DNA from: a bacterium
GTDB taxonomy: Bacteria; Electryoneota; Electryoneia; Electryoneales; Electryoneaceae
Direction: 5' to 3'
Length of the DNA stretch: 64,000 bases
NCBI GenBank assembly: GCA_020444265.1
Contig: JAHLLH010000003.1
Span: forward strand, 1-64,000
Below are positions 17,354 to 25,741 of the stretch, in pieces. The translations under genes were made by a program, and so were the position numbers. Each line of letters starts with the position of its first letter. Positions within the stretch are counted from its first letter, which is position 1. Under the pieces are notes generated by a model. That model ran no database searches and was not told where the DNA came from. It saw nothing but the letters and a program-made list of their open reading frames with translations.

Positions 17354-18279
17354 GCGTCCACCACCAGTTTACGGGCCTCGTCAATCGGACCCTTTACAAT
17401 GCCGCCAGCTGCCTTTGCGTGACCGCCACCGCCGAAGAGCTGGGCGAGGTCGGAAACATTTACATCTCCCGTTGCCCGGAACGAGATTTTCCACTCGTCT
17501 GGACCAATGGGACGCAGCAAAACCGCCACTTCGACGGTGGTTATCGCGACCAAGTGGTCGATGAACCCTTCCGTGTCCATCCCTTCCTCGGAAGGATCAA
17601 GATGCGAAAAGGCAATCTGGCCATCAGCGAACATCAGCAAACGGGTCAACACATGACCCATCAAAACAGTCGTTTCGTATTTCGTGCGGAAATAGATCTC
17701 TTTCGAAATCCTGTCCGGGTCAGCCCCACGTGACACCAGGTTCGCGCAGGTCGCGAATACTTTCGGCGTCGTGTTCGAGAAACGGAAACGGCCTGTGTCA
17801 GTCATGATGCCGGTATAGAGCAATTCGGCAACATCCGGTTCAATGGCGATTTTTGCTGTACGGAACAAGTCCACCAGCATTTCGCAGGTTGCGCTTGCGC
17901 CGGTGTCGATATAGGCCGCGTTTCCGTAGGAATCGTTCGACAGGTGATGGTCAATGTTGACAATTCGCATGCCATCTTTGACCAAAGACTGCACCTCGCC
18001 AATCCGGTCATAGTCACCGGCGTCGAGGATTACAATCCCATCGAATGGACCCAGTTTGCCTGCCTGCTCGACCAGGGAAACTTTGTCCGATCCGCTCATA
18101 AAATGGTAGCGTTCGGGGACTGGTTTCGGGAGCACGGGTACGGCCCGTTTGCCCATCGCTTCGAGCAGACGCACCATGCCCAGCAGAGCGCCAATGGCAT
18201 CTCCGTCGGGATTGATATGAACGGTCACGAGGAAGGACTCAGACTCGCGCAATTCCTTTAATACTTCAGGAATCGGCAC
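17320..18279 (-). CDS. nrnA: DHH/DHHA1 phosphoesterase (NrnA-like nanoRNase / pAp phosphatase)
   Basis: 319 residues. DHH-domain metal motifs are clear: INPDGDAIGALLGM, VILDAGDYDRIG, VNIDHHLSND (the DHH signature). The C-terminal DHHA1 substrate domain ends with FGGGGHAKAAGGIV. NrnA proteins degrade 2-5-nt RNAs and dephosphorylate 3'-phosphoadenosine 5'-phosphate. Position between rbfA and truB is the usual place for this family. It overlaps rbfA by 14 nt and truB by 34 nt. Confidence 0.92.
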   Translation of the reverse strand: MPIPEVLKELRESESFLVTVHINPDGDAIGALLGMVRLLEAMGKRAVPVLPKPVPERYHFMSGSDKVSLVEQAGKLGPFDGIVILDAGDYDRIGEVQSLVKDGMRIVNIDHHLSNDSYGNAAYIDTGASATCEMLVDLFRTAKIAIEPDVAELLYTGIMTDTGRFRFSNTTPKVFATCANLVSRGADPDRISKEIYFRTKYETTVLMGHVLTRLLMFADGQIAFSHLDPSEEGMDTEGFIDHLVAITTVEVAVLLRPIGPDEWKISFRATGDVNVSDLAQLFGGGGHAKAAGGIVKGPIDEARKLVVDACIKALPSTAG

Positions 18280-18655
18280 CGTCGTCCTCTGTAGGTGGGA
18301 CTGAGGAGTTGTTAATCTTGGTCAACAACTGCTCAATCCGGTCAGCACGTTCCATCGTGTCATCCCAGATAAAGCGAAGTTCAGGCACCTGCCTGATGTG
18401 CAAGCCGTCTGCGGCAAGCTTGCGCATCTTCGGGGCTGCCTTCAAAATCGTACGCTTCACAACCTGATCGTCCTCCGCTCCAATCCAGGAACAGTAGACT
18501 GCCGCATGTTTCAGGTCGTCGCTCAATCGTACTTCAGGGACGGTCACCACAACACCGGGGAGCTGAACACTCACAAGGCGACGCAAGCCGTCCGAAACAA
18601 TCTTCTGTATCTCAACGCCCACACGGCGGGCGCGTTTTGACTTCGGTATCTTCAT
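18266..18655 (-). CDS. rbfA: Ribosome-binding factor A
   Basis: A small KH-like protein (129 residues) that helps mature the 5' end of 16S rRNA and the 30S subunit. R-A-R-RVGVEIQKIVSDGL, TVPEVRLSDDLKHAAVYCSW and the terminal LRFIWDDTMERADRIEQLL match RbfA. Its acidic tail is short. It follows DUF503 and infB on the same strand, with a ~134-bp terminal-inverted-repeat element between DUF503 and rbfA. Confidence 0.95.
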   Translation of the reverse strand: MKIPKSKRARRVGVEIQKIVSDGLRRLVSVQLPGVVVTVPEVRLSDDLKHAAVYCSWIGAEDDQVVKRTILKAAPKMRKLAADGLHIRQVPELRFIWDDTMERADRIEQLLTKINNSSVPPTEDDGADS

Positions 18656-18669
18656 GCTACCTATCCAAC

Positions 18670-18803
18670 GGTGTCGTTGCGAACGAAGTGAAGCAACCTC
18701 GAATCACTTTCCTGTTTTCCCTGCACGCAAAGTGTGCAGCCAAAACCATCTCGGTGCTATGAGACTGCTTCGTTGGCGCTTCGCGCCGCCTCGCAGCGAC
18801 ACC
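18670..18803. repeat. MITE-like element with terminal inverted repeats, copy 1
   Basis: Ends are GGTGTCGTTGCGA (18670-18682) and TCGCAGCGACACC (18791-18803), matching 12 of 13 when inverted. Internal features GAAGCAA-CTCG and GACTGCTTCGT are shared with the copies at 24590 and 24790. No ORF is inside. It is inserted within the infB-rbfA operon. Confidence 0.8.
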
Positions 18804-18819
18804 TCTTCCAGCTCGTCTG

Positions 18820-19107
18820 TCAAAGCCACGTACGTTGACGGTCTGTAACCTGAATCTCCAGGTTCTCATCAACAATCTGTTCGGCGACCGTCAATCGCCC
18901 TTCCGCATCCCGCCGGGACGAACTAATCGTTACCACGGCAAGGTGACAGCGGCCCCATTTTTCCTGGTGGTCCACTTCAGCAACAGAAACATTCAGCTTG
19001 TTGCGAAGCTTGTCTTTGATCGACTTGACCACCCGCCGCTTGTCCTTCAGCGATTGCGATAGCGGAATCAGAAACTCGACTTCCAGCATTCCGATCGCTG
19101 CAGGCAT
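18820..19107 (-). CDS. DUF503 (YlxP-like) protein
   Basis: 95 residues matching the DUF503/YlxP family: GMLEVEFLIPLSQSLKDKRR, LRNKLNVSVAEVDHQEKWGR and LAVVTISSSRRDAEG. These small proteins are encoded between infB and rbfA in many bacteria and are linked to ribosome assembly, but their mechanism is not settled. The start at 19107 directly abuts the infB stop. Confidence 0.9.
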   Translation of the reverse strand: MPAAIGMLEVEFLIPLSQSLKDKRRVVKSIKDKLRNKLNVSVAEVDHQEKWGRCHLAVVTISSSRRDAEGRLTVAEQIVDENLEIQVTDRQRTWL

Positions 19108-21879
19108 TTACATCCCGACTTCGATCTCACGGTCCACTTCGACAATCTTGAAGGCCTGAATCATGTCGCCAACCTTGATGTCGTTGTAGTTCTGGACCTT
19201 GATACCGCACTCGTAACCCTGGGCCACTTCCTTAGCATCGTCCTTGAAACGCTTCAGCGTATCAAGCTCGCCCGTGTAGATCTCTGTACCATCACGGATG
19301 ATCCGGACACGGTTGGAGCGTTCGATCTTCCCCTCGACCACATAGCAACCGGCAATGGTGCCGATGCGGCTGATCTTGAAGGTGTCACGAACTTCCGCCA
19401 TGCCGACCACCTCTTCGGCGGTCTCACGCCTGTGCATACCGATGATGATGCCCTTGATATCCTCGATCAACTCGTAGATGATCCGGTAGGTTTCAAAGGG
19501 TACATCATTGATCTGCGCCATCTCGCGCGCTTTGATGTTCGGGTGTACGTTAAACCCGATCACCATTGCATTACTGGCGCTGGCAAGCAGAATATCGGAC
19601 TCGTTGATCGGACCGACCGCGCGGCGAATGATCTTCACCTGCACTTCTTCGGTACTCAGGCGCATCAGGGAGTCGGCGATTGCTTCCACCGAACCATCCA
19701 CATCGCCCTTGATCACGAGCTGAAGTTCACGTTTCTCGCTGCCACCTACGAATTGCAACAGGTCTCCACGTCCGCTCCCCTCGCTGATACGCTGGGCTTG
19801 CTCGCGTTGCTGCTGCTGACGTCGGCTGGCGATTTCCTTCGCCTCACGCTCTTCTTTAAAGACGATGAGCTGGTCACCGACATGAGGCGGGGACTCGAAA
19901 CCGGTGATCTGAACCGGCTGGCCGGGGAGGACATTGGTTCGTTTCTCACCGCGCTCATCATACATCGCACGAACACGTCCGAAGTAGTGGCCCGCGACAA
20001 AGACATCCCCGACTTTTAGCGTACCACGCTGAATCAGGATGGTGCAGACCGTACCACGGCCCTTTTCCTGCTTGGATTCAATCACATATCCTCGTGCCTG
20101 GGTATCCTTGACCGCTTTGAGGTCGAGGATCTCAGTCGAGAGCAGAATCTTGTCAAGCAGATCCGGGATACCGGTACCCTTCTTCGCGGAGACTTCGGCC
20201 GCCTGCACTTCACCGCCCCATTCCTCAACGAGGACACCATGGTCGGCGAGTTGCTGACGGACCTTCTCGGCGTTGGCACCGGGCTTGTCCATCTTGTTGA
20301 TCGCGACAACCATCGGAACATCAGCGGCTTTCGCGTGGTCAATTGCTTCAACTGTCTGTGGCATAACTTGGTCGTCCGCTGCGACAACCAGCACGACAAC
20401 ATCGGTCACCTGTGCACCACGGGCACGCATCGCCGTAAAGGCCTCGTGACCCGGGGTATCAAGGAAGGTGATCTTGTTATCGTTATGTTCGATTTCGTAG
20501 GCACCGATATGCTGGGTGATACCACCCGCTTCGCCTTCGGCAACGGCGGACTTGCGGATGAAATCGAGCAGGGTGGTCTTACCATGATCAACGTGACCCA
20601 TGATAGTGACAACCGGCGCACGCGGAACCTTCTCGCCCGTGTCATCGTCCTCGAAGACCGTTTCCGCCATCATTTCCTGCTGCTCGAGATCGTCGACAAA
20701 TTCGACCTTATACTCGTGCTCTTCGGCCAGCAGGGTAATGGTATCTTTATCAAGACGCTGGTTGATGGTCACACGCAGGCCGAGCATCATGCATTCCTTA
20801 ATGAGCTCAACAACCTGAATGTCCATCAGGTCCGCAAGTTCCTGCGTCGAGACGAATTCGGTTATCTTGAGGAGGTTCGTATCCTCATCAATCATGCCGA
20901 TTTCGGTCTGGACACGGCGTTTCTTGCGTTTCTTGCCCGACCCCTCCATCGCTGCAAGGGTCTGCTTGATTGATGCCTGGACTTCAGCGGCATCAGGCTT
21001 CTTTTTCTTATCGCGTTTCCGCTTCCGCTTCCCGGAACCGGAGGAATCACCAGTGGATACCCAACCACCGCCACCTGTCTTGGGACGGTCTGCGCCCGGC
21101 TGCTCGCCGCCGCGACCCGGCTTACGCTTTCTTTTGCGCTTGCCACGGGGTTTCTCGTCATCTTCCTCATCCTTTGGCGTGTGAACCTGGGGAGAAGGAG
21201 CGACTGGTGCGGGTCGTTCCGGTTTCGGAGGGGGAGGTGTAAAAGCGAGGATGTCATCGTTACTGACACCACCGCGTACCGACGGACTCGCGGTTCGTTT
21301 TCCACGAGGTGCATCGGGGGATACGTCTTCATCGGTAGGAGCCGCAGGTTCCTCTTTCGCTGAGGTTCTAGCCTGCGGTGCCTCGTCCCGCTTCGGGGCC
21401 ACTTCTGCAGCACCGCGGACGCTTGGAGCAGCCTTCTTCTTCGCGGCTGGTCTGGGTGCTTCCTTTTCCTCGGCAGGAACCTCAGGTTCGGGCTCGACCG
21501 CCTTGGGGGCAGGCTTTTCCGGATCCTTAAACGGACGAATCTCGGTGTTGTCAATCTTCCGCGTGCTCGGAGCGGGCTTTTTGGGCGGAGTTTCGTCCTT
21601 CCCCATCTGATAGATGCGTTCAACTTCCGCATCTTTCATCTGCTGGGTTTCCGCCTCCTGACGTCTTGCCTCTTCCATCGAGGCTTCGCGTTTCATCGCG
21701 TCCAGACGATCGGGAGCGAATTTGCGCAGAAGGTTGCCGTACATCTCGTCATCGATGACGGTCATCTGCGCTTTTGTCACCTTGTAGCCCTGGCTCTCAA
21801 GTTCCTCTGTCAGGGTCGACGTTGCGAGGTTGAGTTCCTTAGCCACTTGGAACAGTTTGCGGTTCTTTTTCGCCGCCAA
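19108..21879 (-). CDS. infB: Translation initiation factor IF-2
   Basis: A 923-residue GTPase that places initiator tRNA on the 30S subunit. The N-terminal IF2_N helix (~8-55) is followed by a long charged, Pro/Lys/Arg-rich low-complexity linker (~60-320). The G domain starts near residue 425 with GHVDHGKTT, then DTPGHEAF, and NKMDKPGAN. Domains II-IV follow, with [17 protein letters not shown] and the C-terminal I-K-G-I-I-I-G-M-H region. It lies 40 nt downstream of nusA in the conserved order rimP-nusA-infB. Confidence 0.98.
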   Translation of the reverse strand: MAAKKNRKLFQVAKELNLATSTLTEELESQGYKVTKAQMTVIDDEMYGNLLRKFAPDRLDAMKREASMEEARRQEAETQQMKDAEVERIYQMGKDETPPKKPAPSTRKIDNTEIRPFKDPEKPAPKAVEPEPEVPAEEKEAPRPAAKKKAAPSVRGAAEVAPKRDEAPQARTSAKEEPAAPTDEDVSPDAPRGKRTASPSVRGGVSNDDILAFTPPPPKPERPAPVAPSPQVHTPKDEEDDEKPRGKRKRKRKPGRGGEQPGADRPKTGGGGWVSTGDSSGSGKRKRKRDKKKKPDAAEVQASIKQTLAAMEGSGKKRKKRRVQTEIGMIDEDTNLLKITEFVSTQELADLMDIQVVELIKECMMLGLRVTINQRLDKDTITLLAEEHEYKVEFVDDLEQQEMMAETVFEDDDTGEKVPRAPVVTIMGHVDHGKTTLLDFIRKSAVAEGEAGGITQHIGAYEIEHNDNKITFLDTPGHEAFTAMRARGAQVTDVVVLVVAADDQVMPQTVEAIDHAKAADVPMVVAINKMDKPGANAEKVRQQLADHGVLVEEWGGEVQAAEVSAKKGTGIPDLLDKILLSTEILDLKAVKDTQARGYVIESKQEKGRGTVCTILIQRGTLKVGDVFVAGHYFGRVRAMYDERGEKRTNVLPGQPVQITGFESPPHVGDQLIVFKEEREAKEIASRRQQQQREQAQRISEGSGRGDLLQFVGGSEKRELQLVIKGDVDGSVEAIADSLMRLSTEEVQVKIIRRAVGPINESDILLASASNAMVIGFNVHPNIKAREMAQINDVPFETYRIIYELIEDIKGIIIGMHRRETAEEVVGMAEVRDTFKISRIGTIAGCYVVEGKIERSNRVRIIRDGTEIYTGELDTLKRFKDDAKEVAQGYECGIKVQNYNDIKVGDMIQAFKIVEVDREIEVGM

Positions 21880-21919
21880 ATCCTACTCCGTTGTGAAACT
21901 ACTACACAGCCATGCTGCG

Positions 21920-23146
21920 TTATTCGAAGTAATTACCCAGGATATCAAGAATCTTCTGGGCAGTTGCTTCACCGATACCGGGAATCTCTTTCAGTCGTTC
22001 AAGACCGGCATCCATCACATCATCCGCGTTGGTCAAGCCAGCCGCGGTCAACTTCTCAAGCATGGTGGGAGTCAACTCTTCCACCTCTGCGAGGGGAAGC
22101 TCCTCAATATAATACTCGCTCTCCTTCACGGGCTGTATCTGGTATCCCGTGATTTCGCAAGCGAGACGGATGTTCTGTCCACGGCGGCCAATCGCCATAG
22201 ACATCTGGTCATCCGGAATCACCACCACCACCTGCTTGTCGGCATCCTGGAAGAGAATCTCAATCGGGATGACCGGTGCGAGCGAACGGCGAACCATCAG
22301 TTCACGGTCGCTGGTGAAGTGGATGATATCAATCTTCTCGTTGTTCAGTTCGCGCACGATGGCCTGGATACGGACACCCTTCATCCCGACACAGGCGCCA
22401 ACCGGGTCGACACGCTTATCGTTCGAAGTGACCGCGATCTTGGTCCGGTCGCCCGCTTCACGTGCAATCGCCTTGACCTCGACGATGCCATCGTAAATCT
22501 CCGGCACCTCAAGCTCAAACAGACGGCGCACGAACATCTCGCTGCGGCGCGAAACGATGATCTCCGGGTCGCGGTTGGTTTCGCGTACCTCAGTGATGAT
22601 CGCTTTAATCGACTGACCTCTGCGATACCGCTCGTTGTAAATCTGCTCGTTCTGCGGCATCACAACTTCGGTCTTGTCCACATTGATGCGAAGCTCGTAC
22701 TTGTTCGACTGGTGGACATCGCCGATAACAATTTCGCCGATCCGTTTCGAAAATTCGTCGTACAGGTTCTGCTTCTCGATTTCCTTGATCTTCTGGATCA
22801 GGTTCTGCTTGGCGGAGAGCACCAAACGCCTGCCGAAGGAGTGGAAATCGATCACTTCAACGAAATCATCCCCGACCTCGATATCCGGGTCGGTTGCCAG
22901 CGCACGGGAAAGCTCGATCTCAGTCGCCTCATCTTCCATCTCGCCGTCTTCAACTACTTCCTTCTCGGCGTAGATCTCGATGTCACCCTTTTCAACGTTG
23001 AAAATGACCGTGAAGTTGTCGCTTTCACCGTACCGTTTCTCGATCGCCTTCAGGAAGACCGATTCAATGATCTCCTGGAAGGTGTCCCGGTCGATGTTTT
23101 TTTCGCGGATAATCTGCGAGATCGCATCAACGACCGCTTGATTCAT
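21920..23146 (-). CDS. nusA: Transcription termination/antitermination protein NusA
   Basis: 408 residues. The N-terminal RNA polymerase-binding domain (~1-125) is followed by S1 (~130-200), two KH domains (~205-345, with VGACVGMKGVRIQAIVREL and MAIGRRGQNIRLA), and a short helix-hairpin-helix C terminus (LKEIPGIGEATAQKILDIL). NusA modulates pausing, termination and antitermination, and often autoregulates this operon. Spacing to rimP (15 nt) and infB (40 nt) fits one transcript. Confidence 0.97.
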   Translation of the reverse strand: MNQAVVDAISQIIREKNIDRDTFQEIIESVFLKAIEKRYGESDNFTVIFNVEKGDIEIYAEKEVVEDGEMEDEATEIELSRALATDPDIEVGDDFVEVIDFHSFGRRLVLSAKQNLIQKIKEIEKQNLYDEFSKRIGEIVIGDVHQSNKYELRINVDKTEVVMPQNEQIYNERYRRGQSIKAIITEVRETNRDPEIIVSRRSEMFVRRLFELEVPEIYDGIVEVKAIAREAGDRTKIAVTSNDKRVDPVGACVGMKGVRIQAIVRELNNEKIDIIHFTSDRELMVRRSLAPVIPIEILFQDADKQVVVVIPDDQMSMAIGRRGQNIRLACEITGYQIQPVKESEYYIEELPLAEVEELTPTMLEKLTAAGLTNADDVMDAGLERLKEIPGIGEATAQKILDILGNYFE

Positions 23147-23161
23147 CGGATAGCCCCGTCG

Positions 23162-23614
23162 TTACCAGGGTAATGAAACTTTTGCCTGTTGTATCTCCGC
23201 ACGCGGGACAACATGGTCCCCCTCGATGCGGAGTGTCTTGTCGTCAACACCTTCCAGCTCGCCCTTGATTTTCTTCGCCTTCTTCTCGCCAGGCTGGGGA
23301 AGGAGCTTGATCTCAAGCACACGGCCCACATTTTTGGCGAACTCCCAGGTTTCGACCAATGGCCGGCCAACCCCGGGGGAAGATACATCGAGAGCGTACG
23401 TGCGCGGAATGTCATCCGCCATGTCGAACAGGTCCTCGAATGCACGGGACCAGTGCTCGATTTCAGCAATCTGAATGCCGCGTTCACGGTGGTCGAGAAT
23501 GACGACGAACTTGGGCTGGCCGGGTCCACCCTGGACCTTCAGCTCAACCAGTTCAATCGGACTGCCCTCGAGCAACGGCAACAGACGCGCACGTATGGAT
23601 TCTGGTGTCAGCAC
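23162..23614 (-). CDS. rimP: Ribosome maturation factor RimP
   Basis: 150 residues, the usual RimP length, when started at GTG 23614 (AGGA 8 nt upstream). Key blocks are ELVELKVQGGPGQPKFVVIL, IAEIEHWSRAFEDLFD and YALDVSSPGVGRPL, followed by the SH3-like C-terminal domain (KIKGELEGVDDKTLRI). A longer frame from ATG 23674 would begin inside the stem of a terminator-like hairpin and is less likely. First gene of the rimP-nusA-infB operon. Confidence 0.93.
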   Translation of the reverse strand: MLTPESIRARLLPLLEGSPIELVELKVQGGPGQPKFVVILDHRERGIQIAEIEHWSRAFEDLFDMADDIPRTYALDVSSPGVGRPLVETWEFAKNVGRVLEIKLLPQPGEKKAKKIKGELEGVDDKTLRIEGDHVVPRAEIQQAKVSLPW

Positions 23615-23640
23615 TTCTTCGTTCCTGCCTGCTACATGCA

Positions 23641-23669
23641 AAAGAAAGAGTGGGCATTGACCCACTCTC
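23641..23669 (-). terminator. Terminator/attenuator hairpin before rimP
   Basis: AGAGTGGG/CCCACTCT (23648-23655, 23662-23669) is a perfect 8-bp stem with a 6-nt loop. On the minus strand it is followed by TTCTTTTG. It lies about 80 nt after the upstream TPR gene stop and only about 34 nt before the rimP GTG, so it either ends the TPR transcript or attenuates readthrough into rimP-nusA-infB. Confidence 0.65.
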
Positions 23670-23749
23670 TCCACAGAACGCCAATATACAACGCTTTTCC
23701 GGAATCGTCAAGCAGGATCAAGCAAGTCCCTCCCGCAACGAGTCACGGA

Positions 23750-24430
23750 TCAGCCCTCGAGTTCGAGACGTGCTTTGAGCACATCCGCTTCGGTTTTCAC
23801 CGATGCGGTCGGCTCGGTTTCGAGCGCCTGGTCGACCCGCTTCAAAGCTTCCTCGAGCTGCCCATCCTTTTCGTAGCAACGAGCCGCTTTGAGCAGCAGG
23901 TTGGCCTTGACATGGGTCGCATCATCCATACGAAGGACACGGTCATAGACTTCGGCCGCTTCCTCATACTGCTCGAGGTTCGACAGCGCAGTCGCCTTGC
24001 CCTCATAGGCCGCAGCGGTCAGCATGTAGCTGCTGGGATACTCTTTGATGAAACGCTCGTAGGCTTCCAGCGCCTTCTCGTTGTCCCCATCGTTCAGAGC
24101 GAGGTCAGCGATGGCGATCAACGCTTCTGCACCACCGGAGGTGCCTTTGTACGTTGTCGCAACGTCATCCAGCTGTTCGGTAACATCCGCATCCGGCTGG
24201 TTGGTGAGGGTTTGACGGACCGAGGCGAGCTCCGCCATGGACTCAGCATTGGCTGCGTGACGGGAATTGATCATCATCACGGAGATGATGACAACCGCAA
24301 CAACGGCTGCGACACCAATCGCGAGCCATTTGCTATTCTGTTCCAGCCATACCTGCGTCTGAGCCACCGACTTCATCAGAGGGTCTTCACGCAGTTCCTG
24401 TTTCGACAGTTTTTTCTGTTGACGCGCCAT
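23750..24430 (-). CDS. Membrane-anchored tetratricopeptide (YfgM-like) protein
   Basis: 226 residues. A basic N-terminal cytosolic segment precedes one transmembrane helix (WLAIGVAAVVAVVIISVMM, ~37-55). The rest is alpha-helical with at least three TPR-like repeats: ALEAYERFIKEYPSS, YEEAAEVYDRVLRMD and LEEALKRVDQALETEP. This matches the TPR_21/YfgM layout, in which a periplasmic TPR domain associates with envelope chaperones or the Sec translocon; that role is inferred. It lies upstream of rimP but is separated by a hairpin. Confidence 0.75.
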   Translation of the reverse strand: MARQQKKLSKQELREDPLMKSVAQTQVWLEQNSKWLAIGVAAVVAVVIISVMMINSRHAANAESMAELASVRQTLTNQPDADVTEQLDDVATTYKGTSGGAEALIAIADLALNDGDNEKALEAYERFIKEYPSSYMLTAAAYEGKATALSNLEQYEEAAEVYDRVLRMDDATHVKANLLLKAARCYEKDGQLEEALKRVDQALETEPTASVKTEADVLKARLELEG

Positions 24431-24589
24431 GGTGCGTACGGGCCTCGGTTACCATTGGTTCTCGACTTGTCCCCATCCAGAGAAGGTGGGGCTTTACAAA
24501 CCGTGAAATGTAACACGCCCCCCAAGCCCCCACAAGCGAAAGGGAGGGGTTCGGCTCGGATACATGGCCTCTCTGGGATGTACCCACAA

Positions 24590-24752
24590 GGTGTCGTTGC
24601 GAATCCGGCACACGCCGGATGAAGCAATCTCGTATCGCTCGCTTGGTATCCCTGCGCGTTTTACGCGCAGCTGAGAATGGGGTAGTGATTCGAGACTGCT
24701 TCGTCGCTTCGCTTCTCGCAGCGACACTTTAAGCCCATGCCACGATTTTTGT
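24590..24752. repeat. MITE-like element, copy 2, with 3' extension
   Basis: Begins GGTGTCGTTGCGA and reaches TCTCGCAGCGACAC at 24727. A further ~25 bp (TTAAGCCCATGCCACGATTT) is shared with copy 3, so this copy and copy 3 are a larger direct duplication. Confidence 0.8.
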
Positions 24753-24789
24753 TCTGCCAGGTCCGTGAGACCCGACGGGGAGGGATGCT

Positions 24790-24950
24790 GGTGTCGTTGC
24801 GAACCCGGCGTCAGCGGGTGAAGCAATCTCGTATCGCTCGCCTGGTATCCTTGCGCGCGATGCGCACAGCCGAGTATGTGTAGTGATTCGAAACTGCTTC
24901 GTCGCTTCGCTTCTCGCAGCGACACATTAAACCCATGCTACGATTTGTTG
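24790..24950. repeat. MITE-like element, copy 3, with 3' extension
   Basis: Begins GGTGTCGTTGCGA at 24790 and reaches TCTCGCAGCGACAC at 24925, then continues with TTAAACCCATGCTACGATTT. It differs from copy 2 at scattered positions and lies 200 bp away from it in the same orientation. Confidence 0.8.
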
Positions 24951-25024
24951 CTTTTTTGGTTGGAGCCCGAAGAAGCCCGGATTGTCTCCTGCCTGTTGAC
25001 CCGTCTTTCAGGCGACTCTACATT

Positions 25025-25444
25025 ATGGGTGCTATGCGAAGAACTCTGCACATCACATTACTGGCCGCCGTGCTGATGCTGGCCTCGACCGCTGCCTTTG
25101 CTGCGGTCAGCTTTCGCACGTTCAACCTGAAGAACCTGGGTGGACGTGTCGAAGTGTCGTGGACCACCAGCACGGAACAGGGCTGCACGGAATACATCGT
25201 GGAACGTTCCACGGATGGCATCGAGTTTTTCCCGATCGCCACCGGCATCTCACCACACGGCTCCAACCTCGAGTACCGGTACATCGACTCCTCGATCTTC
25301 AAAGAGAAGACCAGCACCTTCTATTACAGGGTGGTGGGGAAGACGGGACAAGGTGCCAACACCTACACCCGAAGCGAGGAAATCCAGGTTGACACCAATG
25401 GGTTCCAACGATCCTGGGGCGGCCTGAAAGCGATGTTCCGCTAG
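25025..25444 (+). CDS. Small secreted FN3-like protein
   Basis: 139 residues. A signal peptide (hydrophobic core LLAAVLMLASTAAFAA) is followed by a single fibronectin-III-like fold of the kind common before sorting domains in FCB proteins: GRVEVSWTTSTEQGCTEYIV, ERSTDGIEFFPIATG, YRYIDSS, STFYYRVVGKTG. No sorting domain follows; the end is a short basic tail. The start at 25025 (or 25034) is chosen because the frame upstream to 24935 runs into the repeat element. A strong terminator follows. Function unknown. Confidence 0.75.
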   Translation: MGAMRRTLHITLLAAVLMLASTAAFAAVSFRTFNLKNLGGRVEVSWTTSTEQGCTEYIVERSTDGIEFFPIATGISPHGSNLEYRYIDSSIFKEKTSTFYYRVVGKTGQGANTYTRSEEIQVDTNGFQRSWGGLKAMFR

Positions 25445-25464
25445 CGAGACTTTCATTCGACTTC

Positions 25465-25493
25465 AAAAGGACCGGCGATGCCGGTCCTTTTTT
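25465..25493 (+). terminator. Intrinsic terminator
   Basis: AAAAGGACCGGC (25465-25476) pairs with GCCGGTCCTTTT (25480-25491) around GAT and runs into further T's. It ends the FN3-like gene. Confidence 0.92.
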
Positions 25494-25507
25494 GTCTAGT
25501 GGCTTGA

Positions 25508-25536
25508 GTGCCCCGTCACCCAAGCGTGCATATCAG
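25508..25536. repeat. 29-nt repeat shared in inverted orientation with 58469-58497
   Basis: The segment around CCCCGTCACCCAAGCGTGCA is identical to the reverse complement of 58469-58497, 33 kb away. It lies between a terminator and the mevalonate operon. Confidence 0.75.
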
Positions 25537-25741
25537 TATGCGGCGAGGTGATGGAGCCTAAGTCATTTCATTTTTTATCTGTGGGTACCCATCCACTCTT
25601 AACCTCGCATCGATCTGCAGGCGTCACTCTTCCAAGAAGCAATGGTTCAGGCAGGGGCACCACTTTTCGTTTTTTTCTGGCATCCGACTATTCAAGCTCT
25701 TATTTTCGCTATGCTGGAGCCCACTTGAATTTTGAGGGATG

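Larger units (their letters stand above)
24431..25024. other. Intergenic region filled with repeats
   Basis: About 590 bp without a supported gene. It holds a C/A-rich stretch with the palindrome-like CCCCACAAGCGAAAGGGAGG (near 24526), then two copies of the terminal-inverted-repeat element. The divergent TPR and FN3-like genes probably have their promoters here, but I cannot place them. Confidence 0.6.

Noticed and set aside
18654-18875. Short open frames on both strands between rbfA and DUF503
   Set aside because: They run through the terminal-inverted-repeat element and have no ribosome site.
21830-23173. 447-codon open frame opposite nusA
   Set aside because: Antisense shadow of nusA; composition and lack of motifs argue against a gene.
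23189-24622. 477-codon plus-strand open frame opposite rimP and the TPR gene
   Set aside because: Covers two well-supported minus-strand genes and runs into the repeats; no recognisable protein features.
24494-24925. Open frames on the minus strand within the repeat pair (SLREAKRRSS repeated)
   Set aside because: They simply translate the two element copies; the same peptide twice reflects the DNA repeat, not a protein.
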